Source: Aporrectodea caliginosa
Taxonomy: Eukaryota; Annelida; Clitellata; Crassiclitellata; Lumbricidae
Length of the DNA stretch: 64,000 nt
Assembly (NCBI GenBank): GCA_020284085.1
Contig: JACEVL010001161.1
Span: forward strand, 4,090,930 to 4,154,929
Direction: 5' to 3'
Positions 46,370 through 56,769 of this stretch are shown piece after piece. The notes under the pieces are model-generated. The model had not been told where the DNA came from. It saw only the letters and a list, made by a program, of their open reading frames with translations, and searched no databases. The first letter of the stretch is position 1; every line of letters starts with the position of its first letter. The translations under genes and the position numbers were made by a program.

Positions 46370-46588
46370 TAAAGTACAATTATGATGACACTGTGGTAAA
46401 CATATTTTCCGATGCATGGTCTATTCTGGTAGTAGGTCCACTAGTGGCAGTACTTATAATAACTGAAACAAAAACTCCAGACAGAACTAAAGCAAACACT
46501 ACAGTACAGACTGCATACAATTCCCATTAAAATGCAAAGCGAATCTTTTAGGGTTCCAATTTGTTTAAGACGGATATAACTGCCATAC

Positions 46589-46708
46589 CTGGTTTCCGTC
46601 ACATATGTCGTTAGTTTGTGAATCACAGACATGACACTCGAGGCTGTTGACCTGACGCAGTATTCCTAGTAGTGAAACGCAAACTGCGAAGCAAAGATAC
46701 ATCTTCAT
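46589..46708 (-). CDS. Six-domain Ly6/uPAR GPI-anchored protein, exon 1 (signal peptide)
   Basis: Forty codons from the ATG at 46708 (a second ATG follows two codons later). Residues 1-22 form a signal peptide with a hydrophobic core and V-N-S before the likely cleavage site. L-E-C-H-V-C then opens Ly6 domain 1. The exon ends CAG at 46589 before donor GTATGG, phase 0, and joins exon 2 at 42648. The left paralogue supports every boundary. Start choice between the two ATGs is uncertain; the left copy has only the second. Cysteine residues in the signal core are unusual but shared by both copies. Confidence 0.85.
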
Positions 46709-46734
46709 CAATAATTATTTCAAACGTGTAATAG

Positions 46735-46845
46735 CGGACTGATTTTATGCTTTCGTCTACCATGAGCGCTACTCTTAGCAAGATGACGCTTCTGTCTCCT
46801 CGCGAAGATCTGTGACGTATCAGTGACGTACGTATCAATGACGTA
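46735..46845 (-). promoter_or_regulatory. Putative promoter of the right Ly6 gene with three TGACGT sites
   Basis: On the minus strand upstream of exon 1, a degenerate TATA-like GCATAAAATCAG lies near 46738-46750. CRE half-sites occur at 46813-46818, 46824-46829 and 46839-46844. The same trio precedes the left paralogue. Confidence 0.45.
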
Positions 46846-46977
46846 ACAAATAAACTTACAGCGGTCTGAGCTAAAGATTTAAAATCTTATCTGAGCCCGT
46901 TGACATAACAGACATAACAGTTTTTGATCTATAGTAATAATAAGTAAGTAAGTAAGTTTGTAAGTGTGTTCTTTATT

Positions 46978-47080
46978 AAACAATACAATACAATTTGATA
47001 TTTATAACGCGATTTAACTAGACATGTCTTGCACGAGAGCGAGTTGCGCTGTGTTCTTAGTCATAGTGTAATGAGAATAG
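46978..47080 (-). repeat. Short LINE-tailed repeat, minus strand
   Basis: ACAATACAATACAATTTGAT then TATTTATAACGCG and GAGCGAGTTGCGCTGTGTTC match 18025-18125 inverted. Confidence 0.7.
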
Positions 47081-47344
47081 ATGAGTTTTTAATTTTGATT
47101 TAAATTGAGTAGCAGATGAACATTGATGGATTGTAGCTGGGCGACTGTTCCAAATGCAAGCAAACGCTCAGCGCTTTACATACAAAGTCACAAATAATTT
47201 AGGTATAAAGAAAACGATAATTTGGATAAGAAAATTAAGTCAACTAGAAAACAGATGTCTAACTGCACAACATCCTAGCCAAGAAGCCGCGCATGGTAAG
47301 GGAATCAAATCTAGAGAGAACACGGTTATGTTAGCGTGGGCGCA

Positions 47345-47603
47345 GGTCCTGACCAGTAGGCTACAATTGACAGGCAGAGAAGGTAGTGGAGGGTGTGGCT
47401 AGTATTTGTTAAGATGTTCTTAAAGAGGTCTATGCCGGCTTGTTTTTTACAAAGCTCCTCAAAGGTGGGGAAAGATTTGGGTAGGAAACCAAGGCGTAGG
47501 CCCTACCAACGTGCCGACCAGCGCGCTCAAAGAGTCAAGTTCCTGCTTACTGGCGAAGCCCCACCATACTTGGAAACAGTAGCCTATTGCATGCTGTTAA
47601 CAA
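47345..47603 (-). mobile_element. LINE C-terminal fragment, minus strand
   Basis: Minus strand reads Y-G-G-A-S-P-V-S-R, L-P-K-S-F-P-T-F-E-E-L-C-K-K-Q-A, then L-F-K-N-I-L-T-N-T-S-H..L-H-Y-L-L, similar in plan to the C-terminus at 27900-28010. The 47612 MITE cuts it; the remainder is 48162-48250. Confidence 0.6.
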
Positions 47604-47611
47604 TGGTGGCC

Positions 47612-48153
47612 CAGTGTGATTTTAGTTAACGATAACGATAACGAAAATGTTCGTTAACGAAAATAAAATGATTTCGTTAACGATAACTATAACTATAACT
47701 AAAAATATCATTAACTATAACTATAACTATAACGAAAATAACACTAACGAAAATTCATCTTTATTTTCGTTAATACAAAAAATAAAAATAGGAAGTGCAA
47801 TATGGACGATTCGACATAAATGAGAACGAAAAATGCGAAATTTTTATTGTGAAATTTGTCAGTTACTTTGGAAACTCGTGTATTGATGAAGCTGAATGTA
47901 CCCATGCTTCAAAGGTTTTCATAGCTCTGAGTAAATTGTGAAACAGCGTATTAATACGCACAATTTTGCTAATAGACTTAATTATTGTAACTAAGTAGTA
48001 ACTAAAATTAACTAAAATAAAAATCCATTAACTATAACTATAACTATAACTAAAAATAATACTAACTATAACTATAACTATAACTAAAATAAAAAATCAT
48101 TAACTATAACTATAACTATAACTAAAATAAAATCTGTAAGGAAAATCACACTG
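47612..48153. mobile_element. 542-bp hAT MITE with TAACTATAAC arrays
   Basis: TIR CAGTGTGATTTT against AAAATCACACTG. A perfect 8-bp duplication TGGTGGCC flanks it (47604-47611 and 48154-48161). Most of its length is (TAACTATAAC)n and TTCGTTAACGA repeats. Non-coding. Confidence 0.95.
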
Positions 48154-48529
48154 TGGTGGCCTGGACCAAATCATGAAGCCTGACCCCCCGAAAGCCAATG
48201 TGAGATCAAAATACGATGAGCATGAAGAGATTGCTTGGCCCGAATGCAGAGTCTTTGAACATAGGGGGAAAATAGACATAATTGAGAGGGTGAGTGAGTG
48301 TGCGCTCTAGTGCGTGAGCGCGCGAGTGAGTGTCTGTCTGTCTTTCTGCCTACCTGTCTGTCTGTATGTCTCGGTCGTGACACTGTTTACTTAGCGTATT
48401 CAAACACCAACGTAGGAGTCCATTGTAACTTACAACGTAATCGTAATCTCTAAATTTCTACTGCGCCCAAATAAACGAAGTCGCGGGAACCAGCTTATTC
48501 ACAGGCGCTAAAAACCAACGACCATGTTG

Positions 48530-49602
48530 TAATAATATCAATGGACTTTTCTAAAGCTTTTGACTCTATCAGTCACTCTGCAATAACCCAATTACTAGCA
48601 TCTCTCTCCCTTCCGGACTACATCTACAACTGGCTAATCAACTACCTGAACGGAAGAAAGCATTAAACCATCTACAAAGGTCAAAAATCCAGAGTAATTT
48701 CAATCAACGCCAGTGTCATCCAAAGCTCAGTATTCGGCCCAACTGGTTTCATTGTTGGCATATCCGGCCTCCATCCTATTCATCCTCAAAATCGTCTCTC
48801 CAAATACGCTGACGATTCGTACCTCTTCATCGGATCAAACTCCCTTCACACCGCAGAAACAGAACTTCAACATATCCACAACTGGTCAGAGGAAAAGAAC
48901 CTAAAATTAAACTCCTCCAAAACCCGTGAAATGGCAGTCATCAAGCATAACCAATCCTCACTCTCGAACAAACCCTCAATCACCGGTATTCCTCGCTCTA
49001 CCTCAATAAAAGCCCTAGGCGTCACCATCGATGAAAAACTTTCAGTCACGGAACACATCAACAAAGTCGTCAAAAGTGGATCTGCTTCAATCTTCGCCCT
49101 CAAAACACTCAAAAACCATGGTGCTTCTGCAGATTCTCTACAACTGATCACCCGCGCAACCATCATAGCCAGAACAATGTATGCTTCCCCCGCCTGGTGG
49201 GGACTGGCGAGCGAAAAGGACAAATCCCGCATAGAACGTCTGAATAACAGATTAATACGCTCTGGTTTTATTCAGTCAGATTCCCCTTCTACAAATGTTC
49301 TTGCTAGTAAAGCAGACATTTCACTCTTTAAGGCCGTCCTCTTAAATGAGAATCATTCACTCAGATGCCTATTTCCTAACCAACATTTTACGCCCTATTT
49401 TCTTAGGGTCAGACCACATAACTTTAACCTTCCTGACAAGGACTCGCGAAATTTTATATCTCGCATGTTATTCCTGAACTCTTACTAAGCTATTATTAAT
49501 TCATACTATAATATCTAGATGTAGTTTTTTCTATGTACACGTACACCTACAGCGTTATGTCTGTTGTTAACACATTAAACGAATATATGATGATGATGAT
49601 GC
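48530..49602 (+). mobile_element. Jockey/I-type-like LINE, 5'-truncated, ATG tail
   Basis: 48535-48930 (broken by a stop and frameshift) reads F-S-K-A-F-D-S-I-S-H, Y-I-Y-N-W-L-I-N-Y-L, then L-S-K-Y-A-D-D-S-Y near 48800-48830. The frame 48931-49488 gives L-G-V-T-I-D-E-K-L-S, H-I-N-K-V-V, A-W-W-G-L and L-R-C-L-F-P. A (GAT)n tail lies at 49588-49600. It differs in sequence and tail from the L2/CR1-like LINEs. Confidence 0.85.
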
Positions 49603-50396
49603 TAGTCAAAACATCGCTAGGCGAGGGTGCAGTGTGATAACTGTAAGGGAAATGTTCGTAAAACGAAAATAAAATGATTTCGTTAACGATAACTATAACT
49701 TTTATAAAGAAATATCATTAACTATAATTATAACTATGACGAAAATAACACTAACGAAGATTCATCGTTGTTTTCGTTGAAAAAATAAAAAAGTGCAATA
49801 TTGACAACTAAAAGAACGTGAAATTCAACTAATAACTTACGTTCACCCAGAATTTTGGATTTGTGAATTAACCCAATAGTAATGGGCACATTACACAAAT
49901 TAAATTTAGTTATTTTTTAAGCGTTTCTATAGGCCTATCGATTGCGATCCAAGTTCGCAAACTCGTAGTCAAAATGTCTCTAAAGATCTTGAGAGGCCGC
50001 AGACGTGGGAATGCTGTTTTGGAGTAATTTCAAGTACGAATCAGAAAGGAATCTAGTTTATGTGAGGAGCTGTGTACTGTAGTAGAAACGTGACTTGGAT
50101 GTCGGTGAATTTGAAGAGTTATGTTCATGAAGCTGAATGCACCCATTCTTCAAAGCCTTTCGAAGCTGTAAACAAATTGTGTAATGCGTCTTAATATGCA
50201 CAGCTGCTGCGTCTGATGGCAATTTCGCTTAGCCTTATTGTAACTAAGAACTTAGGTTTCAAGCACAAGTACTTAGGTCTCAAGTACAAGTATTAGGTCT
50301 CAAGTCCAAGTATACATGGCTACTGAACCCACTCCTCCCTCTTGTAAAGACACTCCCCTATTCCCTGCAGTTCCAGACCGCATGACCGCATGTCCG

Positions 50397-50397
<1 letters not shown>

Positions 50398-50431
<34 letters not shown>

Positions 50432-50432
50432 C

Positions 50433-50464
<32 letters not shown>

Positions 50465-50515
50465 AACTAACTAACTAACTTACTAACTAACTTACTTACT
50501 TACTTACTTACTAAC

Positions 50516-50566
<51 letters not shown>

Positions 50567-50605
50567 GCTTGCTTGCTTGCTTGCTTACTTACTTACTCAC
50601 TTACT
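50398..50605. repeat. (TTAC)n microsatellite
   Basis: TTAC/TAAC/TTGC tetranucleotide array, mildly interrupted, inside the 1.77-kb hAT element. Confidence 0.95.
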
Positions 50606-50644
50606 ACGAGAACACGGCGATATTTACTTCTTTAGCAAAGCATT

Positions 50645-50805
50645 GGCGTATTGACACAGGCACTTATCAGAACTGCCTTTGAGAAATATAAGGGATGTGA
50701 GCACTGAACAGTTTGTCATTCAAATTCGATTGATGCGATTTTAGTATTAAACCGCCATGACTAAACACACGTTCAATAGGAGTTCTGGATCTAGGCGTCT
50801 AAGCG
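50645..50805 (-). pseudogene. hAT transposase dimerisation-domain remnant
   Basis: The minus strand reads R-T-P-I-E-R-V-F-S-H-G-G-L-I-L-K-S-H, then N-L-N-D-K-L-F near 50700-50790, the hAT C-terminal signature (x-x-E-R-x-F-S ... R/x-x-L-x-x-x-L). It is followed by stops and no catalytic region is seen. It sits between matching hAT ends, which supports the superfamily call for both this element and the smaller MITE. Confidence 0.7.
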
Positions 50806-51836
50806 CTGGTTCACAGAATTTGTCAAAAACAGTTTTAAAAAGTCCAAATAATCACTTTCCTCAAAGTCACCATGGCTTTTGATATTCAAATATATTGCCA
50901 CTTGTGGTGATGTGGTTGTTCGGCTTCACCGAAGATCCTGTACTGTAGACTGTTTGGTGCAGGAGGACTACACGTTGCAGTTTCGGTTGCTGTAGCCGTA
51001 TATTTCTATGTGATTCTCGTGCCAAACGTTTTGTGCATCTGTTCCACCACTGCCAAAGAAGCTTGATATGGTCCAGAACAAGGCGTGTTTCTCATTCACA
51101 TAATTATAATAAGACGGAATCATATCTGTACACTATCTGAGTGCATGTTAAAACTGTCAGTTGTTTCCAAGTACTTAGGTCTCAGGTACAAGTAATTTGG
51201 TCTTAAGTACAAGTACTCAATACTGTATTTGAGTTGTACTCTGCTAAGTAGTAGCTAAAAATAAACATCCAGTGACTATAACTATGACTAATACTGACTA
51301 TAACTAGTCTATAACTATAACTAAAATGAAAACCATTAGGCCTAATTATAACTGCAACTGCAACTAAAATGAAATATGCAAGGAGAATCACACTACGGGG
51401 GTTAAATCAGTTTCAGATCATGATCCAAAGGCGCCATGCAGGCAGACTGTAATTAAGGTTGATGGTGTTTGGAGTTGAAACGGCGAGGGAAGTGAGGGGA
51501 AGAGGAGAAATCTGGATAGAATTTTAAAAAAGCAGTGCGGTTTACACAACGTAACAGTACGGCTCATCTGCTACCGGTTTAATAAAGAATATACTTACTT
51601 ACTTACCTATAAAAGAACTAGCAATACAATAGAAAAGAATATTCTTTATTGTAAGACCCATAATATTGCAAACCGCATTTCGGCTAACAAGAAAGTTTAA
51701 AGGACGTAGAGTAGACCATGTCCAGTATGTCTGTATTTATTTAAATCGAGTCTACTCTCTGCTCTGTATAAAACACTGAGCTATCGAACTACTTGGACAG
51801 AACTTCGAAGCTAATAAACAGATAAAAGGAGGATAC

Positions 51837-53425
51837 TAGGGAATGCAAACCCGGAGTCTTTTTTCGAAACCCGGGTTTCGGGTTTGACCGCCGTGAAAAC
51901 CCGGGTAACCCGGGTAACCCGGGTTTGAACGGGTTAACAAATTTGACATGATAAATATTATTAATGCACTATTTCTTGCCTAAGAACAACGTCGTCGTAT
52001 GCAGCTACAAGTCCAACGTTCTCCAACAGTCAAGAATTTTGCATAAAAAGAAAACTTTAGGATAATCGCGATATTTTTTTATATAAGCAGTGTTTTTCAA
52101 TAAAAAATGTTCCGGAACTGAACAATTCCAGAACAGTTATGGAAGACATTGCAAGGGTTCCAAAGGCCTATACCTGAGCCTCTAATTTTATAGCATCTTG
52201 AATACCAATAAACACTGAAAACGCTGAAATTAAATTAAATTAACTAAATAATTTTTTATTAAAAATGTAAGTAAATAAAATAATTTTTAGCAGCTTGAAA
52301 AAATTCACGGAATGCCGTTCCGGAGCGTTCTGTCTAAAAGAAACATTGCATAGGCCTATAAAAATAATTGTCAAATGACACCTTAAGCGTCTACATCTCA
52401 GCTTTAGGCCATTCCAGTGCCTGCCCATTTGCTTTCAGAAGATAATTTAGTCATCGTTACTCTGCAACCAAATTTGGCAGAGAACTTACTAAAGAAGATG
52501 CTGCTTTGGAGACATATCGCTGCCTGTGATTGTGCTTGGACTAAGAGGCCTACCGTCATTGGCTTCGTCAGAACGACAAGGGTCACCAACGTCCTTGTGT
52601 TTCAGCAGGTTTATCTTAGGCTTGGACCCGAGATGAATAGCCTATGCATATTTCTTGTTGCACCGCTGGCAATTTTTGCTGCGAGTTACATAACTGATAT
52701 TGAGCCGTCTGGCCCTCAGAATCGTGAACGAAATGATCCCAACACCACCCTTTACATTTGCTGATTTAGACATAATAATAATAATAATAATATCTTTTCT
52801 TTAATTTTAGCGCCTGACAAACGCACTGCGCTGTACATTTACGTGTTATGCAATTGAAACAATCTTAACTAGTTAACTACTAACAGAACAGACAGCCTGT
52901 AATAGCCTACACGGCGCTAATAGCAGCCTACAAAGCAAATCCGCCCTAACGGGGCTCGAACTCGGTACCTCTCGCACTCTTCGCCAGATGTTATCCAACG
53001 CGCCACCGGACCCCCCACATTGTTTGGGTTTCTGTCTGAAATCACTAAATTCAAATAAAAACAGTTTACTGCTATTATTTACGAATTCGAATCAGGACGC
53101 TGACGTGTCAAAACACTCAACATTAGTCACTGGTCGTGTGAAATGGGAAGCAACACTCATACGAAGTCACCAATAAAGATATAGAATGAGCCGATAAATA
53201 AGTAGTTAGAAGTTGTATTACGTAAACCCGTTATCAACCACTATTATCGTTATATTTCCATTACTCTGCATTTGTGAGTTTCACACCGTGAAGGACGGTG
53301 AAAGTTACGCTTTTCAAACCCGTCGAACCCGGGTTTCAATCGCGTTCAAACCCGGGTTTCGGGTTTGAAAAAAGCCGGGTAACCCGGGTTACCCGGGTTC
53401 GGGTAACCCGGGTTTGCATTCCCTA
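51837..53425. mobile_element. 1.6-kb hAT-type element with AACCCGGGT subterminal arrays
   Basis: TIR TAGGGAATGCAAACCCGG and its inverse at 53408-53425. A perfect 8-bp duplication GAGGATAC flanks it (51829-51836 and 53426-53433). AACCCGGGT repeats occupy 51875-51930 and 53315-53415. The interior is non-coding, with a SINE-like segment at 52930-53015. A plus-strand frame at 52417-52764 (115 aa) has no recognisable motif. Confidence 0.93.
52930..53015 (-). mobile_element. tRNA-derived SINE fragment, minus strand
   Basis: Box B complement GGGCTCGAACTCGG and box A complement (GTTATCCAACGCGCCACCGG) lie in tRNA-like spacing. An AATAATAAT-type tail at 52770-52790 and TTTTAGCGCCTGAC upstream suggest a LINE-like 3' end. 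Confidence 0.55.
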
Positions 53426-53689
53426 GAGGATACACATCGACGGCATTGGCGCTTCGAAACCACTGCTACTGCTGCCGGTTGTATGCTAGTGCTATCGATG
53501 TGGAAGCTACGTTAGGTGTTCTCAATGATCGCATGTGTGTCGCAGGCCTATTTAGGACGATAGGATAAGCCTAAATCGATAGACTCTGTAATGTTATCAA
53601 ACTCATTTTCAGGACTATAGACGACCATTCATAAGCTCTTATAAAGAAAGAAGAAACATAATATAGAAATAGCCAGAATCTAATCTAAG

Positions 53690-54500
53690 AATTTATATAG
53701 CGCGGAAATCTAATAATGCTCGAGTCTTCAATCGACGGACGTTATTGGTAAAATCGTTGTAGAAGGCAAATTCCAGAGTGAGACCAGTCTGGAGCAAGAA
53801 AGGTTATCAGAGAAGACAGGGAAACAGCGTATACGGAGGAAATGAGTCCCGGAGAGATGCGTTTTGGGGGTTTTGTAGAGATTTGAAGACCAGACCAGTC
53901 TTAGCAGAGCAAACTTTGGCCGGAAGAGAGGGCCAGAGGGCTAGCAACAGAAAAGGCGCGCCTGCCGACAGCTGTTCTTGTTCATGAAATAGTCAAACCG
54001 AGGAATCATGAGACTTCGCCGTGTAGAAAGAAGTGTTTAGAGTTGAAGATTGACATAATTATGTAAAGCCTTGCATGCAATTAGCCCAGTCTAGACAATT
54101 ATTGGCTTTATATGGGCGCCCAAAGAAGCCAATGCAACGATTCTAGGATCGATGATAATGTTCATATTTTTGAGTCTTAGTGATGTCTTGCGGCTTCTGG
54201 CAAACGTATTTTAAAGCTTCATCAAGTTAACTTTGAAATGCCAAGAAGCAAAAGTCAGAAGGCATGACGCAAGAGGCAAGAGTCAGACGGAAGTGAGTTG
54301 TAGTAGTCGAGACAGCTATAGACCAGGGTATAAGATATGCAGATCAAGGCAGAAAAGATAATGCGGCATCTAATCCTACGGATATCACTGATGTGGTAGT
54401 GGGCGGCCTGCATCCAAAGTTAATGCGTTCGCTGAATTATGTAGGTTTGAGTCAACCGAAATACCCAAGTTGCGGTCTGAACAGCTCCGTTGTAGGCTAT
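53690..54500 (-). mobile_element. Decayed LINE, minus strand
   Basis: AATTTATATAGCGCGG near 53690 is the mirrored 3' end. About 600 bp of C-terminal coding decay follows (R-L-L-Q-L-T near 54290-54310 aligns with the D-Y-C-N-S-L segment of other copies). No intact frame. Confidence 0.5.
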
Positions 54501-54910
54501 GGCAGAATTAGAACTTAGAAAGAGAGGACAGTCAGGACACTAGAACAGAAGGAAAAGACACCGATTAGTGGAGTCGACTCACTGGGAAACAGATAAAATT
54601 CTCCCTTTGTCCGACGCTGTCTGAGCCTGTCTCACACAAAATACTAAGATAATTATGGGAAGAGCAAAAGGAAGATCAGGAGCACCAGCACATGAATTCC
54701 CTTCAGTTCAGTCCTAACATCATTATTTCAAAGGTAGGTGATTGATTGCGTGCAGGCCTAATGCTGTTATGCTCTTCTTTTTACTTGTAAACGGCCACAA
54801 GAAAGAGAGGCTCTGTTAAGGAATAATCGGCTAGAAATAACCTGACAGTTCCACACATACACACACCCTCACACATGCACACTGTATGCTTCTTAATTTC
54901 GTTCAGACAG

Positions 54911-54962
54911 TGACGTCATTAGTTTAAATAGATCTTCCGTTTAGAATAACTTATTGACGTCG
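54911..54962 (+). promoter_or_regulatory. CRE-type sites upstream of the intronless Ly6 gene
   Basis: A full palindromic TGACGTCA at 54911-54918 and a second TGACGTCG at 54955-54962, 75 and 31 bp before the first ATG. Sites of the same core precede both other Ly6 genes. No TATA box is obvious. Confidence 0.45.
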
Positions 54963-54992
54963 TGAATATTAACGTCTGATACAGGCATAAAC

Positions 54993-56276
54993 ATGATTAC
55001 GCAAGAAAAATTTAGCGACTGGAGCGCAATGTCCGGTCTGCTTCTTGGCTTCTGCATCCTATGCACGGTTTCGATCGTTTACGGTTCGGAAATCCGTTGC
55101 TATATCTGCAATTCTGTTGACCATTCTGACTGTGGGATCGACGGTAGTCGGCTAATAGCTGAACTGAATTCGACTTTCCTAAGGCCGTGCATCCGGACGA
55201 ACTCCGTCTGCTCTCTGTCCTACAAGATGACGACAGCGGAGCCTCGGGGAGACTCGACGAGGAGACACTCATACGCGAGGAACTGCATCGCCAGGGACGA
55301 GAAGGCGCATCTACAGTCATCCGCGGCCGAGGAGATGATCGCTTCGGAGGCGGGCAACGCAGATACCCTCCTAGTTAGAGATCTCACCGCAAGTAACACT
55401 AAGCTACGAATGTACTTTTGCGAGTTTTCCGGATGTAACTACAAGTATCCAGAGAGTGACCTGGAGCAGCAGCAGCAGCAGTTTTCCATCAGCTGCTATA
55501 GCTGTTCATCGACAGCCAGCGGCGACAGCTGTGGCTTCATTCTGTCGGTTCAGGAAGCGGAGCAGGTCCTGACTGCCTGTCCGGCCAGCCACCTCTGTCT
55601 CAGTTCCTACAGACAGGACACGAACAGCCGGACGAGATTCGACTTCAACCGGAGCTGCGTGTCCGTGACAGAGGTGACACTGCTGAGGCGCATCTACGGC
55701 AACGAACTGGTCGGCATCGCGTCTGATTCCTCCGACCAGATCCGCTACTTCGCCTGCGACAGCCCCGGATGCAACGACGTCTTTCCAGGGTCCAACATCA
55801 CTTCCATCTCATGCTTCGTCTGCAACGAATCGACGACCATCTGCAACGATATCGACGGACGGAGTCTTGGTACTGCGGCTGGCAAGGACTTCCTTCGTCC
55901 CTGCCCCACAGGGGAACCGCATCGTTGCTCCGTTATGATCTTCTACGACTCGAAGAAGGAACTCGCCACGAAGATAGATCGCCAATGTATGATGGAAAGA
56001 TTGGTTCAGGTCTACCAGCAGAGCGGTGGAGACGCTCCGATCATTAAGACGAGCGATCCGAGCGAGACATTCTACATGAGCTTCTGTCGTACCACTGGGT
56101 GCAATCGGGCATACGGTCGGCCAGACCTCTTGCCAGGACCCACGACCCAGCAGCCATTCAGTCCATCAACATTTGGACGGGAGCTGGACATGCAGAAAGA
56201 AGCCAGCGCAGAAAATATAGGCAACATATCACTTATCGCTTTACTCATACTAATCGGCACCTTCTGCACTTCATAG
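54993..56276 (+). CDS. Intronless three-domain Ly6/uPAR GPI-anchored protein
   Basis: Encodes 427 residues. A signal peptide (hydrophobic core about residues 14-30, cleavage near Y-G-S) leads into three Ly6/uPAR domains: about 36-149 (C-Y-I-C ... C-E-F-S-G-C-N), 168-261 (C-Y-S-C ... C-D-S-P-G-C-N) and 274-371 (C-F-V-C ... C-R-T-T-G-C-N). A Pro/Thr linker follows, then a hydrophobic tail (about 411-425), fitting a GPI signal. Domain order and motifs (N/R-x-C-x(6+), Y-G, C-x(4)-C-N) match the six-domain gene. There is no intron, although the six-domain gene is split inside two domains. A glutamine run (159-163) separates domains 1 and 2. A second in-frame ATG at codon 13 is an alternative start and would also give a signal peptide. 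Codon use is GC-rich. Likely membrane-surface or shed; ligand unknown. Confidence 0.9.
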   Translation: MITQEKFSDWSAMSGLLLGFCILCTVSIVYGSEIRCYICNSVDHSDCGIDGSRLIAELNSTFLRPCIRTNSVCSLSYKMTTAEPRGDSTRRHSYARNCIARDEKAHLQSSAAEEMIASEAGNADTLLVRDLTASNTKLRMYFCEFSGCNYKYPESDLEQQQQQFSISCYSCSSTASGDSCGFILSVQEAEQVLTACPASHLCLSSYRQDTNSRTRFDFNRSCVSVTEVTLLRRIYGNELVGIASDSSDQIRYFACDSPGCNDVFPGSNITSISCFVCNESTTICNDIDGRSLGTAAGKDFLRPCPTGEPHRCSVMIFYDSKKELATKIDRQCMMERLVQVYQQSGGDAPIIKTSDPSETFYMSFCRTTGCNRAYGRPDLLPGPTTQQPFSPSTFGRELDMQKEASAENIGNISLIALLILIGTFCTS

Positions 56277-56490
56277 GATCTGTACAGTGTCATTCTCTAA
56301 GTTTATCTGACTCTACTTTAGTCAAGCGAGATTACGACAATCCGCTTGCGTTGCACTTTCTTTCAACAACTACATTGATTATATTTGACCAATTGACTCC
56401 ATAATTAAATTATTTATAGCGCTACTTCGATATTCAGTTAAATATTGAAGTAATCTTCCAATTTGAAGAAAAGACTTTTAGCTGATTCTG

Positions 56491-56491
<1 letters not shown>

Positions 56492-56521
<30 letters not shown>

Positions 56522-56558
56522 TGTATGTATGTATGTCTGTATGTATGTATGTATGTAT
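56492..56558. repeat. (ATGT)n microsatellite, tail of the adjacent SINE
   Basis: About 16 ATGT units with one ATGTCTGT variant, directly beside the 3' end of the minus-strand SINE. Confidence 0.95.
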
Positions 56559-56768
56559 GAGCACTTGTTATAGCGCCCCTTCAAGATTTCTACTCAGAGG
56601 CGCTCCCGACTACAGCGCGGACACTGAATCGGAGTTTCACGCCGAAGCGCATGTGCAATTGCGAGTGAAGGACTTGCCCAGGGTCCCTACGCGACGGCTT
56701 GAGGTGGATTCGAACCCGCAACCCTCCGGCTGCAAGGCACCGAACATACCCCTACACCACCACGCCCC
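56559..56768 (-). mobile_element. tRNA-derived SINE (family 3), minus strand
   Basis: Inverted copy of 28731-28950: box A complement CATACCCCTACACCACC near 56747, box B complement GGATTCGAACCCG near 56707, and the LINE-type 3' end TATAGCGCCCCTTCAAG, GAGGCGCTCCCGACTAC near 56570-56615. Confidence 0.88.
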
Positions 56769-56769
56769 A

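Larger units (their letters stand above)
40330..46860. repeat. Right copy of the segmental duplication
   Basis: Collinear with 1-17290 (see that entry). It holds exons 1 and 2 of the six-domain Ly6 gene. Insertions specific to this copy are 40613-41094 and 44750-46369. Confidence 0.85.
49630..51395. mobile_element. 1.77-kb hAT element related to the 542-bp MITE
   Basis: Ends CAGTGTGATAAC and GAGAATCACACTA match the TIRs of 47612-48153, and both have TAACTATAAC arrays near the ends (49690-49740 and 51275-51370). Flanks CGAGGGTG and CGGGGGTT are an 8-bp duplication with two mismatches. Inside is a decayed hAT transposase C-terminus. Confidence 0.75.
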
